Source of the DNA: Blautia sp.
Lineage (GTDB): Bacteria; Bacillota; Clostridia; Lachnospirales; Lachnospiraceae
Length of the DNA stretch: 64,000 nt
Direction: 5' to 3'
Assembly (NCBI GenBank): GCA_017515325.1
Contig: JAFWGA010000029.1
Location: 1 to 64,000 of the forward strand
Positions 52,252 to 60,027 of the stretch are shown here, in pieces; the stretch's first letter is position 1; each line of letters begins with the position of its first letter. The notes below the pieces were generated by a model that had not been told where the DNA came from, did no database searches, and saw only the letters and a program-made list of their open reading frames with translations. The position numbers and the translations under genes are program-made.

Positions 52252-53154
52252 ATGAATAGTTCAACTCGTGATATCAAGCAGGAAGCCAGGCTGCTTCTGA
52301 ACGGAAAAATGGGAACCGCCATGCTGGCTATGATTATTGTGACAGTCATCCAGCTGGCCGGCAGCCTTGTCTCTTCCTACCTGTTTGTCGGAAGGGATAC
52401 CCTTAGTGTGGTATTGGATCAGGTTTTTGCTTTTGCCATCTCCCTCGTTTTGTCTGTGTTTTCTGCCGGCCTTTGTTTTCTCTTTCTCAACCTGGCGAGA
52501 GGACGCGAGTCGTCCCTGGGAGATCTGCTGTATTTTTTCCGGAATTCGCCGGACCGTGTGATAGCAGCGGCCTTTGTCATGGCGGTTCTGAATTTCCTGG
52601 TGACCATTCCCTATTATTGGTACAGTTTTACGGCTTCTGTGGGAACCACCCTGGAGGAACAGACGGCCTGGATGAGTACCAGCCTGCTTCTGCTGATTCT
52701 CTCCATCGTGCTGAACACGATCATAACCGTTCCCTTTGCTGTCAGCTTTTTTTTGCTGGCGGATAATCCCCGGATGGGAGGAATGGCTTCTCTGAAGGAG
52801 AGCATGCGCATGATGAAGGGGAATTGCATCAGGTATCTTCTGCTGCAGCTGAGCTTCGTACCCTGGATGATTTTGTCGGTTTTTACCTTTTATATCGCTC
52901 TTCTGTGGATTTTTCCCCATATACAGATGTCCGAAACGGTATTTTTCCTGAAGCTGACTCAGGCAAAGACGAAAGAAGATCCATGGGAGAATTCAGATGG
53001 CGGAATCTCCCGGAAGGAGCTCTCAAGCCTTTCTTATGTAGATGGCTTTGAAGTGCCTGCTTCGAATGAAGACCAGCAGGGGCAGGACAGAAGAGTGTCT
53101 GGCCAGGCGCCGGATACAGACGCGGAAAGAGAGGAGAAGGACTATGGATATTAA
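52252..53154 (+). CDS. DUF975 family membrane protein
   Basis: 300-aa protein with an N-terminal amphipathic segment (STRDIKQEARLLLNGKMGTAM), about five to six transmembrane helices (22-235) and a hydrophilic C-terminal tail of about 65 residues. SLKESMRMMKGNCIRYLLLQLSFVPWMILS (about 184-213) is the typical DUF975 block (S-x-x-x-M-x-G-x-K-x-x-x-F). Function unknown. The gene overlaps tex by 11 nt, so the two are probably translated in a coupled way. Confidence 0.85.
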   Translation: MNSSTRDIKQEARLLLNGKMGTAMLAMIIVTVIQLAGSLVSSYLFVGRDTLSVVLDQVFAFAISLVLSVFSAGLCFLFLNLARGRESSLGDLLYFFRNSPDRVIAAAFVMAVLNFLVTIPYYWYSFTASVGTTLEEQTAWMSTSLLLLILSIVLNTIITVPFAVSFFLLADNPRMGGMASLKESMRMMKGNCIRYLLLQLSFVPWMILSVFTFYIALLWIFPHIQMSETVFFLKLTQAKTKEDPWENSDGGISRKELSSLSYVDGFEVPASNEDQQGQDRRVSGQAPDTDAEREEKDYGY

Positions 53155-55303
53155 TACTGTGATCGCTCAGGAGCTGGGAGTACAGACGTCACAGGTGGAG
53201 GCAGCCGTAAAGCTGATTGATGAGGGAAATACCATTCCCTTTATATCCCGTTACCGCAAGGAGGCAACCGGCAGCCTCAATGATGAGCAGCTGAGAACTC
53301 TCTCTGAACGACTGAGCTATCTCAGAAACCTGGATGAGCTTAAGGGAAAGGTTATTGCCAGTATCCAGGAGCAGGGAAAGCTGACACCGGAACTGGAAAA
53401 GCAGATCCTGGAGGCCAAAACCCTTGTGGTGGTGGAGGATCTGTATCGCCCCTACCGGCCGAAACGCCGTACCCGGGCTTCCATCGCAAAGGAAAAGGGA
53501 CTTGAGCCTCTGGCCGATCTGATCGCTGCCCAAAAGCTGGAGCAGCCGGCCCAGGAGGCGGCGGCAGCTTTTATCTCTGAGGAGCTTGGCGTAGAGGACG
53601 CAAAGGCTGCTCTGCAGGGAGCCATGGATATCCTGGCGGAACGGATCTCCGATGAGGCAAACTATCGCATGCTGATCAGGGATGTTACCTTCTCCAAGGG
53701 AATCATGAAGGCCCAGGCAAAGAAACCGGAGGAAAGCTCTGTCTATGAAATGTATTACGATTTTGAGGAGCCGCTGAAAAAACTGGCAGGGCATCGGATT
53801 CTGGCACTGAACCGAGGAGAGAAGGAGAAAATCCTCACGATCAAGATCGAGGCACCACAGGAGGATATTCTGGGTTTCCTTGAGCGTAAGGTGATTACCC
53901 AGGATAATCCCTACACTGTCCCGATCCTGAAGGAGGTGGTCAAGGACAGCTATTCCAGACTGATTGAGCCGGCCATTGAAAGAGAGATTCGCTCTGAACT
54001 GACGGATCAGGCTCAGGAGGGGGCGATCCGCGTTTTCGGCAAAAACCTGGAGCAGCTTTTGATGCAGCCTCCCATTTCCGGACGTACCGTGCTGGGCTGG
54101 GATCCCGCCTTCCGCACCGGCTGCAAGCTGGCCGTGGTGGATCCTACAGGAAAGGTGCTGGATACGAAGGTCGTCTATCCTACGGCTCCGACCAATGAAA
54201 GAAAGATCCGCGAGGCCAAGGACGATGTCATTCGGATGATCGATAAATATGGGATTTCTCTGATTTCTGTGGGAAATGGGACGGCATCCCGGGAATCAGA
54301 GCAGGTGATCGTGGATATGCTCAAGGAAATCCCTCAAAAGAAGGTACAGTATGTGATCACCAATGAGGCGGGAGCCTCCGTGTATTCTGCCAGTAAGCTG
54401 GCGACGGAGGAGTTTCCGAATTTTGACGTGGGCCAGAGAAGCGCGGCCTCCATTGCCCGGCGGGTGCAGGATCCTTTGGCTGAACTGGTAAAAATAGATC
54501 CTCAGTCCATCGGAGTCGGCCAGTATCAGCATGATATGAACCAGAAAAAACTGGGAGAAGCCTTGAGTGGTGTGGTGGAGGACTGCGTCAACCGGGTCGG
54601 TGTGGACCTGAATACGGCTTCGGCTTCCCTCCTTTCCTATATTTCCGGCATTTCAAAGACACTGGCAGGAAATATTGTCGCCTATCGCGAGGAAAACGGC
54701 CGTTTTGAGAAGAGAAAGGATCTGCTGAAGGTTCCCAAGCTGGGTCCCAAGGCTTTTGAGCAGTGCGCCGGGTTCATGCGGATTATGGGGGGATCTGAGC
54801 CCCTGGATGCTACCAGTGTCCATCCGGAAAGCTATGAAGCGGCAAAGGCTCTTCTGGCCAGATTAGGCTTTACCGGGGAGGATCTGCAGCAGAAAAAGCT
54901 TTCGGGCCTGAGCAGGCAGATCAGAAACTATAAAAATCTTGCTGAGGAGCTGCAGGTGGGAGAGATTACGCTCCGGGATATCGTCAAGGAACTGGAAAAG
55001 CCAGGCCGGGATCCCAGAGACGAGATGCCTCGTCCCATCCTTCGCACAGATGTTCTGAGTATCGAGGATCTGAAGGAGGGAATGGTACTCAAGGGAACCG
55101 TGCGGAATGTCATTGATTTTGGCGCTTTTGTTGACATCGGGGTCCACCAGGATGGCCTGGTGCACATCTCCCAGATCAGCGACAGATATATTAAACATCC
55201 CCTGGAGGCAGTGAGCGTGGGGGACATCGTGGAGGTCATGGTGCTTGGCGTAGACCAGAAGAAAAAAAGGATCAGTCTTACCATGAAGGGAGTTCCTAAG
55301 TGA
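53144..55303 (+). CDS. tex: Tex-like S1 RNA-binding transcription accessory protein
   Basis: 719-aa cytoplasmic protein related to Tex/Spt6. Order of parts: N-terminal helical region with IPFISRYRKEATGSL (about 26-40), YqgF/RNase-H-like domain (about 325-450; LGWDPAFRTGCKLAVVD, VGNGTASRESE), helix-hairpin-helix region (NTASASLLSYISGISKTLAGNIVAYR, about 485-560) and a C-terminal S1 domain (LKEGMVLKGTVRNVIDFGAFVDIGVHQDGLVHISQIS, about 643-715). Length is that of full Tex. The start at 53144 follows AGAGAGGAGAAGGACT, within the end of the DUF975 gene. Its stop overlaps the next start (GTGA). Confidence 0.95.
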   Translation: MDINTVIAQELGVQTSQVEAAVKLIDEGNTIPFISRYRKEATGSLNDEQLRTLSERLSYLRNLDELKGKVIASIQEQGKLTPELEKQILEAKTLVVVEDLYRPYRPKRRTRASIAKEKGLEPLADLIAAQKLEQPAQEAAAAFISEELGVEDAKAALQGAMDILAERISDEANYRMLIRDVTFSKGIMKAQAKKPEESSVYEMYYDFEEPLKKLAGHRILALNRGEKEKILTIKIEAPQEDILGFLERKVITQDNPYTVPILKEVVKDSYSRLIEPAIEREIRSELTDQAQEGAIRVFGKNLEQLLMQPPISGRTVLGWDPAFRTGCKLAVVDPTGKVLDTKVVYPTAPTNERKIREAKDDVIRMIDKYGISLISVGNGTASRESEQVIVDMLKEIPQKKVQYVITNEAGASVYSASKLATEEFPNFDVGQRSAASIARRVQDPLAELVKIDPQSIGVGQYQHDMNQKKLGEALSGVVEDCVNRVGVDLNTASASLLSYISGISKTLAGNIVAYREENGRFEKRKDLLKVPKLGPKAFEQCAGFMRIMGGSEPLDATSVHPESYEAAKALLARLGFTGEDLQQKKLSGLSRQIRNYKNLAEELQVGEITLRDIVKELEKPGRDPRDEMPRPILRTDVLSIEDLKEGMVLKGTVRNVIDFGAFVDIGVHQDGLVHISQISDRYIKHPLEAVSVGDIVEVMVLGVDQKKKRISLTMKGVPK

Positions 55304-58134
55304 GAGGGGAAAGAAAAGGTTTGTCCGCCGGGGGCGCCATAAGGCCGCCCCTGGGCTACTGGCTGCTTTATACCCTGCTCTTCCTGGCACTGGCTGCCGC
55401 ACTGTGGAGCTGGTTTTCCCAAAACGGGATATCCTTCATCCGGACCAGTGATGCCTGGTCTCAGCACTATAAAGCCTTTGTCTATACAGTACAGTATTAT
55501 AGGAATATCATCAGAGGGCTGCTGCGGGATCATTCCCTGACGGTTGCCGGCTATAATTTTGCCCTGGGCTATGGTGCCGATATCATGACGACCCTGGGCT
55601 ATTACAGTATGGGAGATCCTCTGGTACTTCTGGGGATCCCGGTGCCGTCCGGTTTTCTCTATGAGGCTTACTGTTTTTTGATCTTTCTCCGGGCATATCT
55701 GGCAGGTCTGGCCTTTTCGGCCGTCTGTTTCTATCCAAAGATGTCCGGGGATTGTGTGCTGAAAGTCTCATCCTGGGCTGGGGTTTTATGCGGTAGTTTT
55801 ATTTATATCGGGAATACGTATTTCTTTCTGGGGGGCTTTATGCACCCCTTTTTCCTGAATGCCATGATTTATTTCCCGCTCATCGTGCTCGGCTCGGAAA
55901 AGTTTCTGATGGAGGGACGAACCTGCTTTTTTACGCTAAGCGTTTTTATGGCTGCTCTCAGCAATTTCTATTTTCTGTACATGCTGGCATTGACAGGGCT
56001 GATGTATTTTGTCTGGCGCTGTCTGACGCTCTATAGGATTTCGGAATGGAAAATAGCTCTGGGAAAGGCTTTTCGTCTCGCCTTTTCCGGACTGACAGGC
56101 GTTCTGATGGCTGCTTTTTTGCTGTACCCTGTTCTGCTACGTTTTTTTGCCGATGCCAGAATGAAAAATGAATCCAGCACCGGCCTTTTGTATCCGCTTT
56201 CCTATTACCGTAAGATGGTGGAGGGCTTTGTATCTTACTCCAATTTTGGATCCTGGACTTTGCTGGGATATGGCGGAATCGCCCTGGCTGGGGTAATCCT
56301 GTTGTTTACCCAGAAAAAGCTGTTTCGCTTTAAGGCAGCCTTTCTTGTCCTGACGCTCCTGCTTGGCCTGCCTGTCTTTGGGAGCCTGATGAATGGCTTT
56401 TCCTATGCAGCCAATCGCTGGACCTGGGCTTATGGTATGCTGATTGCCTATCTTCCTGTCAGGCTCTGGCCTCTGCCCGGGAGTCTTTCCAGGAAGAGAA
56501 CCCTCCTGATGTGGGGACTGCTTGCCTGCTATGCTTTTGTCTGCTGCCTTCTGACCATTTCCTGGAAAAGAAATACCTGGAGTCAGATTTTTCTGGCCTT
56601 CGGGGGAATCCTGCTTTTTTTTATCCTGGGGAAGAGCCAGGAGCTGTCTGTCTGTCGCAGAAGAGGAGCAGAGGCGGTCCTGGTTCTGCTTTCCCTGCTG
56701 TGCGTAGTCAGCAACGGATATGCCTGTTTTTCCCGGCAGGAGTATGCCATGATGGACAAATTCCGGGCCATAGACAGGGTGGGACTTAAGGAGATCACCG
56801 ATGCCTTGGCAGTAGCCTCTGTCGGAGATAAAAGCGGTTTCTACCGCTTTGGTGGCACTGATGTCAGCCGGAACAGTGGATTGTGGGAAAATCTTTCTTC
56901 CACCCAATACTACTGGAGCCTCTCTGACCCTTCCATCACTCGTTTCCTGACGGAGATGGAGAACAGGGATACCCTGTATTATATGTATAATGGACTGGAC
57001 GAGAGAACCTATCTGACCGCTTTGGCAGCTGTTAAATATTACACCACCAGAGATCCGGATGGCAGCTGTCTTCCCTTTGGCTTTGAGCAGCTGAAGAGAA
57101 GGAGAAATATCTATATCTATCAAAACAGCAATCCCTTACCTTTGGGATATACCTATGAGAAGAGGATAGAACGGGAATACTATGACTCTCTTCCCGTCTG
57201 GCAAAAGCAGGAAGCCCTCCTGCAGGGAATCCTTCTGGACCAGCCGTCGGAAAAGGCGGAGGTATTTGAGACGGTTTACGAGGGAGAGGGACTGACCTTT
57301 CTTTCCAGAGCCTGTCCCTTTGAGCTGTGCGAGGAGCAGGGGCTTGAGATCGAGGACAGGGGGGAGAAGGGAATTCTGATTACCGCCAACAGGCGAAACG
57401 CATCCGTGAACCTGGCTTTTGAAGGACTGGAAAACAGTGAGACCTGCCTGAGGCTTACCGGAATTTCATATCAACCCATAAAGGACACAGATGAGGAACC
57501 CCTCGATGAGATACCGATTCGCATATCCTGTTTCGGGGAGACAGAGGAGGAAAGGGGAAAAGAGCTGACATACTATACCCCCTCCCACAGGTATTATAAC
57601 GGTCATCAGGATTATTTTGTCAACCTGGGCTACAGGAAGGATCCCCGGGATCAGCTGCGCCTTTCCTTTCCGCTTCCCGGAAGCTATTATTTTTCCGGCA
57701 TGGAAGTGATTTGTCAGCCCATGGACAATTATGAACAGCTCCTGAATGAGAGGAAGCAGTCTGTCCTGGAGAGGATAGACCTGCATGCGAATCAGTCCTA
57801 TGCTCTCAGTGAAGTGACAGGATCAGTCAATCTTGACGAGCCGAAGCTTCTTTGCCTGGCCATGCCGTTTTCTGAAGGTTGGTCAGCCTGGGTGGACGAA
57901 GAGCAGGAGGAACTGCTTCAGGCGAATACCATGTATATGGCTTTGCCTTTGGATGCGGGGGAGCACAAGATCCGCCTGGTATATCAGACTCCCGGCAGCA
58001 GGGTCGGGATATTTCTGACACTGACGGGATGGTTCTTCTTTGTGATCCTGCAGCTGTTCAGCCGGCGGCCTGGGGTGCGCGGACGCATGAACGAAGCTGC
58101 AGGCACTTTTGTTGATGCGTATCATATCGAATAG
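55300..58134 (+). CDS. YfhO-family polytopic membrane protein
   Basis: 944-aa protein with about a dozen helices in the first 460 residues and a large extracytoplasmic domain behind, one more helix near 918-938. SDAWSQHYKAFVYTVQYYRNI (about 46-66), YNFALGYGADIMTTLGYYSMGDPLVLL (about 87-113) and FYLLYMLALTG-type segments are typical of YfhO (GT-C-like) proteins, which take part in glycosylation of lipoteichoic acid or other surface polymers in Gram-positives. Start GTG 55300 overlaps the tex stop; GAAGGGAG lies before it. Its partner glycosyltransferase is not in the window. Confidence 0.88.
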   Translation: MRGERKGLSAGGAIRPPLGYWLLYTLLFLALAAALWSWFSQNGISFIRTSDAWSQHYKAFVYTVQYYRNIIRGLLRDHSLTVAGYNFALGYGADIMTTLGYYSMGDPLVLLGIPVPSGFLYEAYCFLIFLRAYLAGLAFSAVCFYPKMSGDCVLKVSSWAGVLCGSFIYIGNTYFFLGGFMHPFFLNAMIYFPLIVLGSEKFLMEGRTCFFTLSVFMAALSNFYFLYMLALTGLMYFVWRCLTLYRISEWKIALGKAFRLAFSGLTGVLMAAFLLYPVLLRFFADARMKNESSTGLLYPLSYYRKMVEGFVSYSNFGSWTLLGYGGIALAGVILLFTQKKLFRFKAAFLVLTLLLGLPVFGSLMNGFSYAANRWTWAYGMLIAYLPVRLWPLPGSLSRKRTLLMWGLLACYAFVCCLLTISWKRNTWSQIFLAFGGILLFFILGKSQELSVCRRRGAEAVLVLLSLLCVVSNGYACFSRQEYAMMDKFRAIDRVGLKEITDALAVASVGDKSGFYRFGGTDVSRNSGLWENLSSTQYYWSLSDPSITRFLTEMENRDTLYYMYNGLDERTYLTALAAVKYYTTRDPDGSCLPFGFEQLKRRRNIYIYQNSNPLPLGYTYEKRIEREYYDSLPVWQKQEALLQGILLDQPSEKAEVFETVYEGEGLTFLSRACPFELCEEQGLEIEDRGEKGILITANRRNASVNLAFEGLENSETCLRLTGISYQPIKDTDEEPLDEIPIRISCFGETEEERGKELTYYTPSHRYYNGHQDYFVNLGYRKDPRDQLRLSFPLPGSYYFSGMEVICQPMDNYEQLLNERKQSVLERIDLHANQSYALSEVTGSVNLDEPKLLCLAMPFSEGWSAWVDEEQEELLQANTMYMALPLDAGEHKIRLVYQTPGSRVGIFLTLTGWFFFVILQLFSRRPGVRGRMNEAAGTFVDAYHIE

Positions 58135-58154
58135 CCAGGGAAACCTGCACTTTA

Positions 58155-58194
58155 CACAGATTTATCACAAAATCAGCACAAAACAAACACAAAA
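58155..58194 (+). promoter_or_regulatory. Four direct repeats at 11-bp spacing upstream of htrA
   Basis: CACAGAT (58155), CACAAAA (58166), CACAAAA (58177) and CACAAAA (58188) start exactly 11 bp apart. This phasing is characteristic of binding sites for OmpR/PhoB-type response regulators. The array ends six bases before the -10 box and takes the place of a good -35 element, as expected for an activated promoter. Confidence 0.6.
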
Positions 58195-58200
58195 CATGTC

Positions 58201-58206
58201 TATACT
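58201..58206 (+). promoter_or_regulatory. -10 box of the htrA promoter
   Basis: TATACT at 58201-58206, without a recognisable -35 box at the usual distance (ACAAAA at 58178-58183). Leader to the start codon is about 90 nt. Confidence 0.5.
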
Positions 58207-58303
58207 CCTAATCATCGAAAACGAAGAAAGCTTGTCGGAGTTGAGTCAAGAAAAACAATTTCGTTTTCCCTCGTTTATTACATGAAAAAGGAGGATATAG
58301 ATC

Positions 58304-59719
58304 ATGAAGAAGCAATACAATGAGGAATGGAAGAAAAATATGGTGATAGTCGGAAAGAAAAGCCTGGCACTGGTTCTGGCAGGCGGATTGGCCTTGGGCG
58401 GCCTGGGAATTGCCTCGAGAAAAGATGTATCGGCCGCTTCTCCCAAGGAAGCTTCCCTGACAAAGGCTGAGCAGGACGGAACGCAGAATACCTCATACAA
58501 TGATGTGGCTGATATCGTCGAAAAGGCTATGCCGGCAGTTGTCACCATTACCACTAAGTCGATCAAGGAAGTCGAGAATTATTTCGGTATGTTCGGCTTC
58601 TACGGTTATGCTCCCAGAATTGAGCGTGAGGTTGAGGGAGGCGGTTCAGGCTTTATCATCGGCTGGAATGATGATGAGCTTCTGATTGCGACCAATTATC
58701 ATGTGGTAGAGGGAGCCGATACTCTTTCCATAGCCTTTGTTGACAATAGTGCCTATAAGGGTGTAGTCAAGGGTTATGACGAGACGAAGGACGTGGCTGT
58801 TGTCGCTGTCGCCAGAGAAGACCTGACAGAGGAAACCGTCAGCGCTATCGATGTGGCTGTCATCGGCAATTCCGATGAGCTGAGAGTAGGCGAGAGAGTA
58901 GTCGTGATCGGTAATGCCATGGGCTATGGTCAGTCTGCTACGACAGGTATCGTCAGCTCCAAGAGCCGCCAGATGAATGATGAGGAATACAGCTTCAGCA
59001 CTAAGCCCAGGGAAGATGACGGTGTAAACCTGATCCAGACTGATGCAGCTATCAATCCTGGCAACAGTGGTGGTATGCTTCTGAACATGGATGGTGAGGT
59101 TGTGGGTATCAGCAACAGCAAGACAGCATCCACTCTGGTAGAGGGTATGTGCTACGCTATCGCCATCTCGGATGTAGAGGATGTTCTGACAGATATCATG
59201 AACCAGAAGACCCGCGAGAAGGTTGCTGAAGGAAAACATGGTGCCCTTGGGATTCGCGCTACCTCAGTGAGTGCGGAGGCCCATCAGGTATATGGCATTC
59301 CGGAAGGTGCCTTTGTTGTGGACGTCGATGAAGGAAGCGCTGCTGAAGAAGCCGGCATTGAAAAGAACATGATCATCACCAGGCTGGACAGCAGGAAGAT
59401 TGGCAGTGTAGAGACACTGGTAGGACTTCTGGAATATTATGAGCCCGGAGAAGAGGTAGAGATAGAAGTATCCTATCAGGATGGCAATTCCTACGCAAGT
59501 GATACTTATACGGTGACCCTGCAGGAAAGTGAAACTGACGAGGATGAGTCAAAGTCCGATTCCAAAGATAAGGATGAGGATGAGGATGAAGACAGCGACG
59601 ACTGGGATGATGACTGGTACGGAGATGACGAGTCAGAAGATGACGACAGATTCGGCGATGCCGGCAGCATCTGGAAAGAATGGTTCGGTGATTTCGGAAT
59701 TGATGGATATGAAGAATAA
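58304..59719 (+). CDS. htrA: HtrA/DegP-type serine protease with PDZ domain
   Basis: 471-aa membrane-anchored quality-control protease. An N-terminal cytoplasmic stretch and one helix (about 18-38) anchor it; the trypsin-like domain spans about 65-300 with His133 (ATNYHVVEG), Asp163 (ETKDVAVVAV) and Ser255 (AAINPGNSGGMLL); one PDZ domain (about 310-415) follows. The last about 55 residues are an extremely acidic Asp/Glu/Ser tail ending in WKEWFGDFGIDGYEE. Start 58304 follows AAAGGAGGATATAGATC. Cell-envelope stress control through a two-component system is suggested by the 11-bp repeats upstream. It is a single-gene transcript ending at 59786-59827. Confidence 0.95.
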   Translation: MKKQYNEEWKKNMVIVGKKSLALVLAGGLALGGLGIASRKDVSAASPKEASLTKAEQDGTQNTSYNDVADIVEKAMPAVVTITTKSIKEVENYFGMFGFYGYAPRIEREVEGGGSGFIIGWNDDELLIATNYHVVEGADTLSIAFVDNSAYKGVVKGYDETKDVAVVAVAREDLTEETVSAIDVAVIGNSDELRVGERVVVIGNAMGYGQSATTGIVSSKSRQMNDEEYSFSTKPREDDGVNLIQTDAAINPGNSGGMLLNMDGEVVGISNSKTASTLVEGMCYAIAISDVEDVLTDIMNQKTREKVAEGKHGALGIRATSVSAEAHQVYGIPEGAFVVDVDEGSAAEEAGIEKNMIITRLDSRKIGSVETLVGLLEYYEPGEEVEIEVSYQDGNSYASDTYTVTLQESETDEDESKSDSKDKDEDEDEDSDDWDDDWYGDDESEDDDRFGDAGSIWKEWFGDFGIDGYEE

Positions 59720-59785
59720 GAGTAATATCGTTCCTGTATAAATGATACGGTTGCTCAAAAATAAAGAAATAAAGATGTGGTGAAA

Positions 59786-59827
59786 AGAGGACGCAGCCTT
59801 AGGTCAAGGCTGCGTCTTCTTCTTTTT
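59786..59827 (+). terminator. Rho-independent terminator of htrA
   Basis: 13-bp stem (59786-59798 with 59808-59820, one G-U pair), loop TTAGGTCAA, followed by TCTTTTTTT. Two more inverted repeats follow without T-tracts: TTCCGAC/GTCGGAA (near 59857-59874) and a GC-rich one near 59887-59920. Confidence 0.9.
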
Positions 59828-59956
59828 TTATCCCAGAGCCGCGTATTGAAATTTTTCCGACTAACGTCGGAACGCGTCTCGTGGAGGGGGGTAGAGGTGC
59901 GGCTGCGCCTCCCTCTATCCTATTGATCAGGGCTGCCTTCCCTAGCCGTGTTCGAC

Positions 59957-59985
59957 TTGACGAGTTTTTCGGGACTGGGTATAAT
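59957..59985 (+). promoter_or_regulatory. Promoter of the CDP-glycerol transferase gene
   Basis: TTGACG (59957-59962), 17-bp spacer, TATAAT (59980-59985): a near-consensus sigma-A promoter, leader about 35 nt. The motif TTCGACATCTTAGATAAGGAG (60000-60020) fills the leader up to the ribosome-binding site and resembles 36005-36024. Confidence 0.8.
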
Positions 59986-60027
59986 AGCGAAAACATGATT
60001 TCGACATCTTAGATAAGGAGGGATAGA

